From NCBI GenBank assembly GCA_016710965.1, contig JADJTW010000031.1, positions 682,001-746,000 of the forward strand: a DNA stretch of 64,000 nucleotides. The letters are read 5' to 3'. Position numbers and translations under genes: made by a program. This DNA is from Flavobacteriales bacterium (lineage in GTDB: Bacteria > Bacteroidota > Bacteroidia > Flavobacteriales_F > PHOS-HE28). This document shows, one piece after another, positions 47,936 through 56,328 of this stretch; the first letter of the stretch is position 1; the number at the start of each line of letters is the position of its first letter. A model generated the notes under the pieces. It ran no database searches and was not told where the DNA came from. It was given only the letters and a program-made list of their open reading frames with translations.

Positions 47936-49570
47936 AGGAGCGCCTGTCTGCGTTGCGCTCGTCTGTTGCTGCAGTACCTCGATGAACTTCGGGTCCACCG
48001 GATAGCCCAGGTCCTTCGCCTTCAGTGCGTCGGGCAAGGCCAGGGCCGGCCGCCCCAACGTGTAGTAGGTGCCCGCCCGGTTGTGCCAGGCCTCGGCCAG
48101 TTCCGGGCGGTAGCGAATGGCGCTGGTATAGTCCGCGATCGCAGCTTCGTATTGGCCCAGATTGAAGTGCGCCAAGCCTCGATTGTAGAATGCATCACCA
48201 TAATCGAACTTCAACATCAACGCACGGTCGAACACTTCCAAGGCCTCTTGATGCCTGCCAGCATTGGTGAGCGCGACACCGTAGTTGTTCATGCTCTTGG
48301 GCGCACCGTCATCCTTAGCGATGGCATCTTCCCACAATGCCACGCCGTCTTTCCAAACCTTGGTTCTTTCATGCGCAATGGCCGCCATCACCAGGACGAA
48401 TGCAGTGGAAAGAACAAGCAGTGCGTTCCGTGCGGCCTTCCGCTCCTCACTCACTTTCCAACACACGCTCATCACAGCGAAGGCGAGCCCCAGGTAAGGG
48501 ATGTAGGTATATCGCTCTGCCAGGACCGCACCGCCCACGGGCAGCAGTTGAAGCACCAGGGCTACCGTGATAAGGAAGAAGCCGGTTCCGAAGACCAATT
48601 CACGGTGCTTCCGGAAACGCACCACAAGAGCTGCCATGAGCACAACAGCGCACATCGCAACCCAGTAAAGGAGGTCGGGTGCTTCACCAGCGGGCGGATA
48701 GCCGAAGAATGCAGAAAGACCGAAGGGCACGAAGAACTTGAGCACATACATCCACAGTCCATAGCAAGCGAAGAGGGCACGCTGCCAGAGCGGATACATG
48801 TCGAGATCTTGCACCGACTCGAAGGCGTGCTGTGCATCGATGGCCTTCAGCCCAGCCCAGATGGCCAGCGCGATGAGGGGCAGCTTCTCGACAAGCACGC
48901 GCCAGTTGAACGGGCGATGCGAGTACCAGTCGATGAGGAAGAGAACCGGCACGAGTGAAACCGCCGTGGCCTTCGATAGAAGGGCAGCCACGAACAGCAA
49001 CAACGTCGACACCCACCACCACGGATGCTTGCTCCGCACATGCCCGGTGTAGCAAACAAGCGCAGCCAGGTAAAAGAAGCCGTGCAGCACATCCTTCCGC
49101 TCCGATGCCCAAGCCACGCTCTCCACGTGCACGGGATGTACCGCGAAGAGCGCTGTGGTGATAAAGCAGACCCATGATCGAGCGCCATGTCGCATGAAGA
49201 GCACATAAGCGAGCAACGCGCTCAGCATGTGCAACACCAGATCGGTCGTGTGGAAGACGCTCGCATCGAGTGTCTTCATCCGTTCGTTCCAAGCCTGCTT
49301 GTGGCTCAAGGCCAACGACCACATCGTAAGCGGGTGGTAGTTGCCCATCACTTCGGTCTTCTCCACGAAGTGCTTGCGCAGGGAGGCGTCGTGCAGGTCA
49401 CTGTTGGTCAGGATGTACTCGGTATCATCCCAATTGACGAAGCCGTTGTCCAACGAGCCCGCATATACCGCCATCGCCAGGACGACGATGGCCACTGGAC
49501 CGAGCCAACGCCGCACCAGGGAGGGTGCGATCATCTCCTGGCTTGTGGCAGCAGTATTCTTCCGGCTCAT
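47933..49570 (-). CDS. TMTC-like membrane glycosyltransferase with C-terminal TPRs
   Basis: A 545-aa protein: about 10 transmembrane helices with the GT-C first-loop motif F-V-N-W-D-D-T-E-Y-I, then H-P-L-T-M-W-S, H-P-V-H-V-E-S-V-A-W-A-S-E-R-K-D and A-E-R-Y-T-Y. Three to four TPRs follow (about 425-525; N-N-Y-G-V-A-L, A-F-Y-N-R-G-L-A-H-F, A-W-H-N-R-A-G-T-Y-Y). The layout matches TMTC-type O-mannosyltransferases and their bacterial relatives. It may glycosylate exported proteins, which Bacteroidota do at D-S/T motifs, though the target is unknown. Confidence 0.85.
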   Translation of the reverse strand: MSRKNTAATSQEMIAPSLVRRWLGPVAIVVLAMAVYAGSLDNGFVNWDDTEYILTNSDLHDASLRKHFVEKTEVMGNYHPLTMWSLALSHKQAWNERMKTLDASVFHTTDLVLHMLSALLAYVLFMRHGARSWVCFITTALFAVHPVHVESVAWASERKDVLHGFFYLAALVCYTGHVRSKHPWWWVSTLLLFVAALLSKATAVSLVPVLFLIDWYSHRPFNWRVLVEKLPLIALAIWAGLKAIDAQHAFESVQDLDMYPLWQRALFACYGLWMYVLKFFVPFGLSAFFGYPPAGEAPDLLYWVAMCAVVLMAALVVRFRKHRELVFGTGFFLITVALVLQLLPVGGAVLAERYTYIPYLGLAFAVMSVCWKVSEERKAARNALLVLSTAFVLVMAAIAHERTKVWKDGVALWEDAIAKDDGAPKSMNNYGVALTNAGRHQEALEVFDRALMLKFDYGDAFYNRGLAHFNLGQYEAAIADYTSAIRYRPELAEAWHNRAGTYYTLGRPALALPDALKAKDLGYPVDPKFIEVLQQQTSATQTGAP

Positions 49571-49577
49571 GCTCGCG

Positions 49578-49585
49578 CCAAAATA
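49578..49585 (-). promoter_or_regulatory. TATTTTGG -7 element
   Basis: It reads on the minus strand 7 bases before the ATG of the TMTC-like gene. Confidence 0.4.
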
Positions 49586-49597
49586 GGCGCGCGGCAG

Positions 49598-51547
49598 TCA
49601 TGGAACTTCCACCCAGTCGCCGTGCTGCTTGATCAGGGCGATCAGTTCATCCACGGCCTGGGCACTGGGCACATTTCGTTTGACGACCTCCTTCTCCTTG
49701 TACAGGGTGATCACTCCGGGGCCCGTGCCCACGTATCCGTAATCCGCGTCGGCCATTTCGCCCGGGCCGTTCACGATGCAGCCCATGATGCCGATCTTGA
49801 TGCCCTTCAGGTGGCTGGTCCGGGAGCGGATCTTCGCCGTCGTCTCTTGCAGGTCGAACAGGGTGCGGCCGCAGCTCGGGCAGCTGATGTACTCCGTCTT
49901 GCTGGTGCGTGTGCGTGCGGCTTGCAGTATGCCGAAGGCTGTACGACAGACGAGGTCCTCTCGTCCGCCATCCTCATCCGCGATGAAGATCCCATCACCG
50001 AGGCCATCGAGCAATAGCGGGCCGATGTCGGTGCTGCTGTGCAAGACCAACTCATCGTTTGCGATACCGCCATAGGCCCGGCCGATGATCACCGGTACGT
50101 CGCAGCTTTCGTTCATCAGTTCAGCGAAGAGCCTGCGTTGTTCCGCCATGCCATGCGCGTTGTAGGTGTCGATGAGCAGCACGGCGGTCGGATCGCCCCT
50201 CAGCTTCGCGATGAACGCTTGATCGAGCTGGGGCAGCGTGGCGTAGAGCAGGTTGAAACGTGGATGCTGCTCAACCCCGTTGAGGTAGTCCTTCTTCTGG
50301 ATGAACGGATAGTGGCGCTCCTTGTGCTTGCTGCTCAGCCAGGTCGCATGGTCCTGCACGATGCCGAGCGTGCCGGGGATCTCGAAGTCTATGCTGTTCC
50401 CGCCTAGATAGGCAAGGTCGCAGGCCTGGTCCGTGATGCTCCACTTGTCCAGCGGCACGCTGTACCGATAGCCCCACGCGAACAGCGTCGCCGGTGTGAT
50501 CTCCTTCCTGGTGCTCAAGTCGGCCATCACAACGGGCACATGGCGCGCGCCCATGTTGAGGACTTCGCGGGCTGTTCTCCGTTGATGGTCGAAGGGATGG
50601 ATGGGCCAGGGATCGCGCGCCGGTATGGGCGCGTGCGATGCGCGATCGGCATACCGGTCCACCAACGCGCGTGCCACCGGGATCTCCACCTCCGGTTCTT
50701 CGGTAAGGCTGACACGCACGGTATCCCCCAGGCCATCCTCCAATAGCGCCCCTATGCCCACGGCGCTCTTGATGCGGCCGTCCTCTCCATCGCCCGCTTC
50801 GGTTACGCCCAGGTGCAGGGGGTAGTCCCAGGCAAGCTCCATCATGCGATGTACGAGCAGGCGGTAGGCCTGCACCATCACCTGCGTATTGCTCGCCTTC
50901 ATGCTCAGCACGATCTCGTGGTAGTTCTCATCGCGGCACACACGCAGGAACTCGAAGGCGCTCTCCACCATGCCCAGCGGCGTATCGCCGTAGCGGTTGA
51001 GGATACGGTCGCTGAGGCTTCCGTGGTTAGTGCCGATGCGCATGGCCGTTCCTTCCTCCTTGCAGATGCGCACCAGCGGCAGGAAGCGTTCGCGGATGCG
51101 CTGCAATTCGGAGTCGTACTCCGCATCAGTGTACTCGCGCACATCGAACTTCTTCTTGTCGGCGTAATTGCCCGGGTTCACGCGCACCTTCTCCACGATG
51201 CGCGCGGCGATCTCGGCGGCATTGGGGGTGAAGTGGATATCCGCGACCAAAGGCGTCCTGTAGCCCTTCGCGCGCAACTGCTTCTGGATCTCGGTGAGGT
51301 TCTCCGCTTCCTTCCTGCTCGGCGCAGTGATGCGCACCAGTTCGCAGCCCGCTTCGATCATGCGCATGCTCTGCGCCACGGTTGCGGCGGTGTCCATCGT
51401 GTCCGTAGTGGTCATGCTTTGCACACGGATGGGGTTGGTGCCACCGATACCGACATCGCCCACCTGGACGCTGCGAGTGCGCCAGCGCTCGTACCGGAAC
51501 AGGCTCGGGCAATACGTGGTGGCAGTGGCCGTTCCGGTGCTGGGCAT
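49598..51547 (-). CDS. ispG: (E)-4-hydroxy-3-methylbut-2-enyl-diphosphate synthase
   Basis: A 649-aa long-form GcpE enzyme of the MEP pathway that converts MEcPP to HMBPP with a [4Fe-4S] cluster. The TIM-barrel half has G-G-T-N-P-I-R-V-Q-S-M-T, L-V-A-D-I-H-F and R-I-G-T-N-H-G-S-L. A ~250-aa insert typical of plant and Bacteroidota forms follows. The cluster domain has C-P-S-C-G-R-T-L and I-M-G-C-I-V-N-G-P-G-E-M. The start at 51547 (M-P-S-T-G-T) follows TAACTTCG by 6 bases. An open frame extends further upstream but is not expected to be translated. Confidence 0.95.
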   Translation of the reverse strand: MPSTGTATATTYCPSLFRYERWRTRSVQVGDVGIGGTNPIRVQSMTTTDTMDTAATVAQSMRMIEAGCELVRITAPSRKEAENLTEIQKQLRAKGYRTPLVADIHFTPNAAEIAARIVEKVRVNPGNYADKKKFDVREYTDAEYDSELQRIRERFLPLVRICKEEGTAMRIGTNHGSLSDRILNRYGDTPLGMVESAFEFLRVCRDENYHEIVLSMKASNTQVMVQAYRLLVHRMMELAWDYPLHLGVTEAGDGEDGRIKSAVGIGALLEDGLGDTVRVSLTEEPEVEIPVARALVDRYADRASHAPIPARDPWPIHPFDHQRRTAREVLNMGARHVPVVMADLSTRKEITPATLFAWGYRYSVPLDKWSITDQACDLAYLGGNSIDFEIPGTLGIVQDHATWLSSKHKERHYPFIQKKDYLNGVEQHPRFNLLYATLPQLDQAFIAKLRGDPTAVLLIDTYNAHGMAEQRRLFAELMNESCDVPVIIGRAYGGIANDELVLHSSTDIGPLLLDGLGDGIFIADEDGGREDLVCRTAFGILQAARTRTSKTEYISCPSCGRTLFDLQETTAKIRSRTSHLKGIKIGIMGCIVNGPGEMADADYGYVGTGPGVITLYKEKEVVKRNVPSAQAVDELIALIKQHGDWVEVP

Positions 51548-51553
51548 GGTGCG

Positions 51554-51561
51554 CGAAGTTA
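51554..51561 (-). promoter_or_regulatory. TAACTTCG -7 element of ispG
   Basis: It reads on the minus strand 6 bases before the ispG ATG, and supports that start. Confidence 0.45.
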
Positions 51562-51590
51562 CCCGTGAACACCGGCGGGGGCGTTCCGGT

Positions 51591-52502
51591 TCATCCGCGG
51601 CCGAGGGGGTCGGGCTCGGTGAGTTCCTGCGCGGTACGGCGGCGTTGGAACCAACCGTTGGCAAGAAGGCAGAGAAGGATGAGCGCAATGCCCAGATAGG
51701 AGCCCGTGCGCATCTTCTCCTCCTCTCCCCAGATGATCAGCGCGATGAGGATGGTGTACACCGGCTCAAGATTCACCGTGAGCATGACCGTGAAGGGCGA
51801 GAGCTGGCGCATCACCATGATGCCTGTGACGAAGGAGAATGAAGTGCAAACCAATCCGAGCAGCAGGTGGTACACGATGTCGCTGGTGGGCAGGTCCCAC
51901 AAGGGAGGAGGAAGGTCGCCCATCACCAGAAGGCCCGCGCCCATGAGCACCGCAACGCTGGTGATCTCATAGAAGCTGATGCGCATCGGATCATCGCGTT
52001 GCACAAGTCGCGCATTGATGATGTTGAACCACGCGCTGAGCAAGGCGCTGAGCACGGCCACTGCTATCCCCAAGCGGTACTTGGTCTCCAGCCCGAAGAG
52101 CAGCAACAAGGCACCGACCACGATGATGCCGAGCACCACCTCGTACGCCCGCACCCGGCGCTTGAACCAAAGCGGTTCCAGCAAGGCGGTGAAGACCGTG
52201 CTCGTGCTCAAGCACGCCGCTGCAATGCTGGCCGTACTGATCTTGATGGCACCATAGAAGGTGATCCAATGCCCGGTGATGAGCACCCCGGTGAGCATGT
52301 ACATGGCGAGTTCCGGAGTGCGAGGCGATAGCGTGCGGCGCATCCACCATGCAGCAAGCGCCAGACCGGCCGCTGCGATGATGCAGCGGGTGTATACCAG
52401 GTGCAGGGTGCCCTGTTGGATGAGCTTGCCGAAAATGCCCGTGAAGCCCCAAATGAACACCGTGAGATGGAGCAGCAGGAGCGCGTTGCGGCGACTATGC
52501 AT
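51591..52502 (-). CDS. EamA/DMT superfamily transporter
   Basis: A 303-aa membrane protein with ten helices in two EamA repeats (V-F-I-W-G-F-T-G-I-F-G-K at the start of the first; L-L-G-L-V-C-T-S-F-S-F in the second, followed by L-E-P-V-Y-T-I-L-I-A). DMT carriers move metabolites such as amino acids, nucleotides or purine bases, and the substrate cannot be told from sequence. It ends in a short charged tail. Confidence 0.9.
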   Translation of the reverse strand: MHSRRNALLLLHLTVFIWGFTGIFGKLIQQGTLHLVYTRCIIAAAGLALAAWWMRRTLSPRTPELAMYMLTGVLITGHWITFYGAIKISTASIAAACLSTSTVFTALLEPLWFKRRVRAYEVVLGIIVVGALLLLFGLETKYRLGIAVAVLSALLSAWFNIINARLVQRDDPMRISFYEITSVAVLMGAGLLVMGDLPPPLWDLPTSDIVYHLLLGLVCTSFSFVTGIMVMRQLSPFTVMLTVNLEPVYTILIALIIWGEEEKMRTGSYLGIALILLCLLANGWFQRRRTAQELTEPDPLGRG

Positions 52503-52521
52503 ACGGACGGAAAAGCGCCCG

Positions 52522-52529
52522 CCAAGGTA
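52522..52529 (-). promoter_or_regulatory. TACCTTGG -7 element
   Basis: It reads on the minus strand 19 bases before the ATG of the EamA gene and is a TAnnTT(C/G)G variant. Confidence 0.35.
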
Positions 52530-52538
52530 GCCGGGCCA

Positions 52539-53414
52539 CTAATGGATCGCTTCGAGCTTCGCCCGCAGCTCCTTAACGACAGCCTCCTGGGCGGCCACCT
52601 CGCTGGTCTTGCGGCCCTGGTCCTCAACGTTCTTCTTCACCTCCCAGCCCAGGTCCTCGGCACGTTTCTTCATGTTGCGCTCCTCGTCCTGCGCTTTCCG
52701 CAGCCGCTCGTTCAAGCGCGCCTGCTGTTTCATGAGCTCAGCCAACGCCTTGTCGTTCTCTGCCGATGGCGATGAGGCGTTGATTGCGCGTTGCTCCACG
52801 ATCCGGGGCTCCATGTCCGCGATCTCCTTGCGGGCGTGCTCCTGGTCCTCCGCAGCGTCCGCAGCGCGATCATTGCTCTTCTTGATCTGACCTTCCATGC
52901 GCTCCTGTTCGCGTGAAAGGCCCGAGAGCTCGTTCTGCAGCCGCGCAAGCTGCTTGTTGCCGGCATCCAATGCCTCGTGAGCAAGCTGTCGGCGCAGAGC
53001 CGTCGTTCTTTCGCTCACGTAGCGTTCACCGGCATCATACACCTTCGGGTCGCTGTCCGGCCCCACCCAGCCATTGCGTGTGTAGATGGCTACATGCGCG
53101 GTGAGCATGGGGCTTCCCTTGCGTTGTTCCGCCTTCACCAGCACACGCACCGTATCCGGCGCAACCTGCGGGAGCAACGCCCCCGAGGCGATGATCTCCT
53201 TCTTGGACGACACGTCCTTGCTGATGCGCTTCAATTCATCACGCCAGAAGCCCTCCACGGTCTTTGCATCAGTGCCTTCCAGGACAACGCTGAACGTAGG
53301 ATGAACGCCATCGCTGAAGCCGAAGGAGCCGCTGCCTACGTTGGTCTGGGCCTGCATGGAGACAGGAAGCAGCAAGGCAAGGATGGAATGGGCAACGAAT
53401 TGGTGTGTGGTCAT
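52539..53414 (-). CDS. Secreted coiled-coil protein of unknown function
   Basis: A 291-aa protein with a signal peptide ending S-M-Q-A-Q. A compact N-terminal domain (about 25-130, with F-S-V-V-L-E-G-T-D and V-A-I-Y-T-R-N-G-W-V) is followed by a long charged coiled coil (about 140-290; L-A-R-L-Q-N-E-L-S-G-L, A-E-L-M-K-Q-Q-A-R-L-N-E-R-L, E-L-R-A-K-L-E-A-I-H). I recognise no family. It lies 34 bases below the DUF502 gene in the same direction and may be co-transcribed. Confidence 0.75.
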   Translation of the reverse strand: MTTHQFVAHSILALLLPVSMQAQTNVGSGSFGFSDGVHPTFSVVLEGTDAKTVEGFWRDELKRISKDVSSKKEIIASGALLPQVAPDTVRVLVKAEQRKGSPMLTAHVAIYTRNGWVGPDSDPKVYDAGERYVSERTTALRRQLAHEALDAGNKQLARLQNELSGLSREQERMEGQIKKSNDRAADAAEDQEHARKEIADMEPRIVEQRAINASSPSAENDKALAELMKQQARLNERLRKAQDEERNMKKRAEDLGWEVKKNVEDQGRKTSEVAAQEAVVKELRAKLEAIH

Positions 53415-53448
53415 GGGTGGTGCAATGGGCAACGCTCGTGCCGTGGAA

Positions 53449-54036
53449 CTACTCCTCGTCATCGTCATCGACCTGCGATACGCCGCCGCTCACGGCGAAT
53501 TTCATCACGTCGGCAGGCCGGGCATCCAGCGGGGTCACGTTCTCGCGCGGCACAATGAGCAGATTGCCGCTCCAAGCGAAGGAGTGCGGGAAGTACACGG
53601 CGATCTTGCCTTCGCCCAAGCCCAGGTGGCTCAGGTCCTCCTGCGTGATGAAGCCAAGCCGTTCAGCCTGTATGCCACTGCCGAACTTCACGAGAACGGG
53701 CCGGTCGAACTTGCGCTTGCTGCCCACCAGCGCGTTCATCATGTCCTTCAAAGCCCCGTACATGGTCTTCACCACCGGTATGCGCTGCAGCACCTCCTCG
53801 CCCAACTCGGCCAGCGGCTGGAAGAAGAACTGGCTGCCCAGCCAACCCGCCACGATGAGCACTGCGATGAGGATGACGAGACCGAGGCCGGGCACATCGG
53901 TGGGAATGATGTTGTCGAAGAATGCCAGCGACCGCCACAAGGCCCAAACGATAACGGTGACCGGCGCAAGCAGCAGCAATCCGCGGAAGAAGTATCCCAG
54001 CAGGATGCGACCCGTGCGGCTTGCGCTGAATGACAT
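53449..54036 (-). CDS. DUF502 family membrane protein
   Basis: A 195-aa protein with two N-terminal transmembrane helices (L-L-L-L-A-P-V-T-V-I-V-W-A-L and V-I-L-I-A-V-L-I-V-A-G-W-L-G), then I-P-V-V-K-T-M-Y-G-A-L-K-D, V-L-V-K-F and V-Y-F-P-H-S-F-A-W-S-G-N-L, the hallmarks of DUF502. The C-terminus is very acidic (V-D-D-D-D-E-E). The function is unknown. TACCTTCG stands 4 bases before the ATG. Confidence 0.92.
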   Translation of the reverse strand: MSFSASRTGRILLGYFFRGLLLLAPVTVIVWALWRSLAFFDNIIPTDVPGLGLVILIAVLIVAGWLGSQFFFQPLAELGEEVLQRIPVVKTMYGALKDMMNALVGSKRKFDRPVLVKFGSGIQAERLGFITQEDLSHLGLGEGKIAVYFPHSFAWSGNLLIVPRENVTPLDARPADVMKFAVSGGVSQVDDDDEE

Positions 54037-54040
54037 GGTG

Positions 54041-54048
54041 CGAAGGTA
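54041..54048 (-). promoter_or_regulatory. TACCTTCG -7 element
   Basis: On the minus strand TACCTTCGCACC runs directly into the ATG of the DUF502 gene. Confidence 0.5.
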
Positions 54049-54106
54049 ATCGCGCCCCTACAGCCTGCTGGAGAAGAGTGCGGCTGACCAGGACGGTACG
54101 CACTGT

Positions 54107-54454
54107 TCAATCGAGTTCCTCGCGCACTTTCCTCGGCAGCGAGGCTCGAACGAGCTCATAGCTGTGGTCCACCAGCTCAAGCAGCAGCTTGCGCGGCACA
54201 CTGCCCGTGACGTCCACCGTGTTCCAGTGCTGCTTGTTCATGTGATAGCCGGGCACGATGCCTTCAAAGCGCTCGCGGAGCTCCACGGCGCGCTCCGGGT
54301 CGCACTTGAGGTTCACGGTATCGAAAACGTTGATGGGCGCCAACGCGAACATCTTCCCTGCCACACGGAACACCAGCACATCAGGACCGAAGGGCGTATC
54401 CCACGAAACACCGACCTTCTTTGCGCAGTAGTCCTGCAACTGGTCCAGCGTCAT
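54107..54454 (-). CDS. MmcQ/YjbR family DNA-binding-fold protein
   Basis: A 115-aa protein with the family blocks F-G-P-D-V-L-V-F-R-V-A-G-K-M-F-A, V-N-L-K-C-D-P-E-R-A, G-Y-H-M-N-K-Q-H-W-N-T-V and D-H-S-Y-E-L-V. The CyaY-like fold is reported for MmcQ/YjbR proteins, whose cellular role is undefined. Its start overlaps the cyclase stop by 4 bases (ATGA), placing it at the end of the AsmA-to-YjbR operon. Confidence 0.92.
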   Translation of the reverse strand: MTLDQLQDYCAKKVGVSWDTPFGPDVLVFRVAGKMFALAPINVFDTVNLKCDPERAVELRERFEGIVPGYHMNKQHWNTVDVTGSVPRKLLLELVDHSYELVRASLPRKVREELD

Positions 54455-55212
54455 GGCAGCAGCGCGTACAGCACCGGTCGACTGGGCGCCGCATCATTGA
54501 TGAAATGCGGCAATTGCAACTCGAGGAGATAGTCGCCGTCGATCGCGCTGCCCGGCACGTGGATCATCTCGGTGATCGTGCGTTCCAGGTCCGTTGTTGC
54601 CGGAAAGTCCCAGAAGGCGTGGTGCGCGGCCAGCACCCCCCCATCCTCCTCGCGGTCTGCGCTGGGCAGATCGAGCAGCAGGTGCTTCACCCCTATGCTG
54701 CGCAGCCAAGCGCACGCCGTGCTTTGCAGGTAGCAGGGATTGGTACCGCTCCATTGGTGCGATGCCGATAGTTCGTCATTGGGCAACGTGCGCATCACCA
54801 ACGCCTCCGGAGGTCGCTCGTTCACCACGTTGCGCAATTGCTCCAGGGTGATCACGGAATCGGTCTTGCCGTCCGGCGCGCGGCGTGATTCGGGCCGCAG
54901 GCTCACGACTTGGGCAGTGAACAAGTAGCGCTTCAGCAGACCGCCTACCGGATGGACCTCCGCGCTGATGTGCCCGACGCTTTCGGTATGCGTGCCGTGC
55001 CCGTGAGGATTGAACGCGATGTTGCGGAAGTTGACGGGCGCACCGTCCTTCACCGCAAAGACCCTCACGTCATCCCGCACAGGCTCCATCGTCACGGGGC
55101 CCACGTACCACGCGCGAACCCCTTCGCCTTCACGCAACGGAAGCGAGAGGTCGATGGGCTTCGTGAAGTCCACCTTGAAGCTGCGTCCTCTATGCGTGAT
55201 CTCCGCGATCAT
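54451..55212 (-). CDS. Cyclase family protein (kynurenine formamidase-like)
   Basis: A 253-aa member of the putative-cyclase/KynB family of metal-dependent hydrolases. It opens with a D-L-S-L-P-L strand, and the metal motif is H-G-H-G-T-H-T-E-x-x-G-H, with Glu where most members have Asp. D-L-P-S-A-D-R-E and H-H-A-F-W are the other conserved parts. Substrates may be formylkynurenine or another N-acyl or cyclic compound. It overlaps hemW by 23 bases and YjbR by 4, so all three are co-expressed. Confidence 0.85.
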   Translation of the reverse strand: MIAEITHRGRSFKVDFTKPIDLSLPLREGEGVRAWYVGPVTMEPVRDDVRVFAVKDGAPVNFRNIAFNPHGHGTHTESVGHISAEVHPVGGLLKRYLFTAQVVSLRPESRRAPDGKTDSVITLEQLRNVVNERPPEALVMRTLPNDELSASHQWSGTNPCYLQSTACAWLRSIGVKHLLLDLPSADREEDGGVLAAHHAFWDFPATTDLERTITEMIHVPGSAIDGDYLLELQLPHFINDAAPSRPVLYALLP

Positions 55213-56326
55213 CCTCGGTGACGAACAGTTCTGCTGCGATGCGATCCGCGAAGTGCCTGCCCGCCTTGGTCAAAACTAAACGCCCATCGCGCAAGAGCAG
55301 GTGGCCGCTCGACACATACTTGTCAACGACCGACGAATTCCTGGCGAGCGCATCGATCTCCAAGCGCACGATAACCGCGCCTGCGCTCGTGCGCAAGCCG
55401 GTGAGCAGCGCCTCGTTCGTGCGTTGCGCGGGGGTAAGGACCTCTTCTTCCCAATAACGCTCGGCCGTGGCGAACGCAGCGGCGTAGCGCGCGTTGTTCG
55501 CCACGTTCCACCGGCGCCTGCGACCATCGAACGAATGCGCTGACGGGCCGATACCGAGATAGGGCACGCCTTCCCAATACGCCGAGTTGTGACGTGAATG
55601 ATGGCCCGGCCTGCCGAAGTTGCTGATCTCGTAATGGTCGAATCCAGCGGTCTCCATCCGCTCCATCAAGCGATCGAACTGCGCGCTCTGGTCATCATCC
55701 GCGGGCATGGTTGATATGCCCTTCGCCACCTGATGCGCCAGCGCCGTGCGTGGCTCTACCGTGAGGCAGTAAGCGCTGAGGTGCGGCATGCCGTGGTCCA
55801 AGGCGATGGTGAGTTGCTCATCCCACTCGGCCAAGGTCATCTGTGGCAGCCCATAGATGAGGTCGATGGTCCACGATGCGAATCCGGCCTTCGCGATAAG
55901 GTCGATGCTGTGCAGCGCTTGCCCGGCATCATGCGCACGGCCCATCCATTTCAGCCGGTCTTCGCGGAAGCTCTGGGTTCCGAGACTGATCCGCGTGATG
56001 CCCAACTCCTTCCACGCGGCCAGCCGATCCGGCGTGATGTCATCGGGATTCGCTTCGAGCGTCACCTCCGCATTCGGCTCCACACTGAAGTGCTGCTTGG
56101 CCTGAACGATGAACGCTGCGACCTCTTCCGGCTGGAGCAAGCTCGGTGTGCCACCACCGAGGTAGATCGTGCCGATCGGGTTGGAGATCTCTCCCGAGCG
56201 TGTCTCGACTTCCCGGTGCATCGCATTGAGCACCGCTTCGCGCCCCTTCAAGGAAGTACTGAAATGGAAATCGCAATACGTGCAGGCTTGCTTGCAGAAG
56301 GGGATGTGGATGTAGATGCCCGACAA
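55190..56326 (-). CDS. hemW: Radical SAM heme chaperone HemW
   Basis: A 378-aa protein with the radical SAM cluster C-K-Q-A-C-T-Y-C-D-F (C-x-x-x-C-x-x-C), G-G-G-T-P-S-L, E-A-N-P-D-D and a HemW-like C-terminal domain (Y-E-I-S-N-F-G-R; G-I-G-P-S-A-H-S-F). HemW proteins insert heme into target proteins, and older annotations call them oxygen-independent coproporphyrinogen oxidase. It starts 2 bases after the histidine kinase stop. Confidence 0.92.
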   Translation of the reverse strand: MSGIYIHIPFCKQACTYCDFHFSTSLKGREAVLNAMHREVETRSGEISNPIGTIYLGGGTPSLLQPEEVAAFIVQAKQHFSVEPNAEVTLEANPDDITPDRLAAWKELGITRISLGTQSFREDRLKWMGRAHDAGQALHSIDLIAKAGFASWTIDLIYGLPQMTLAEWDEQLTIALDHGMPHLSAYCLTVEPRTALAHQVAKGISTMPADDDQSAQFDRLMERMETAGFDHYEISNFGRPGHHSRHNSAYWEGVPYLGIGPSAHSFDGRRRRWNVANNARYAAAFATAERYWEEEVLTPAQRTNEALLTGLRTSAGAVIVRLEIDALARNSSVVDKYVSSGHLLLRDGRLVLTKAGRHFADRIAAELFVTEDDRGDHA

Positions 56327-56328
56327 GC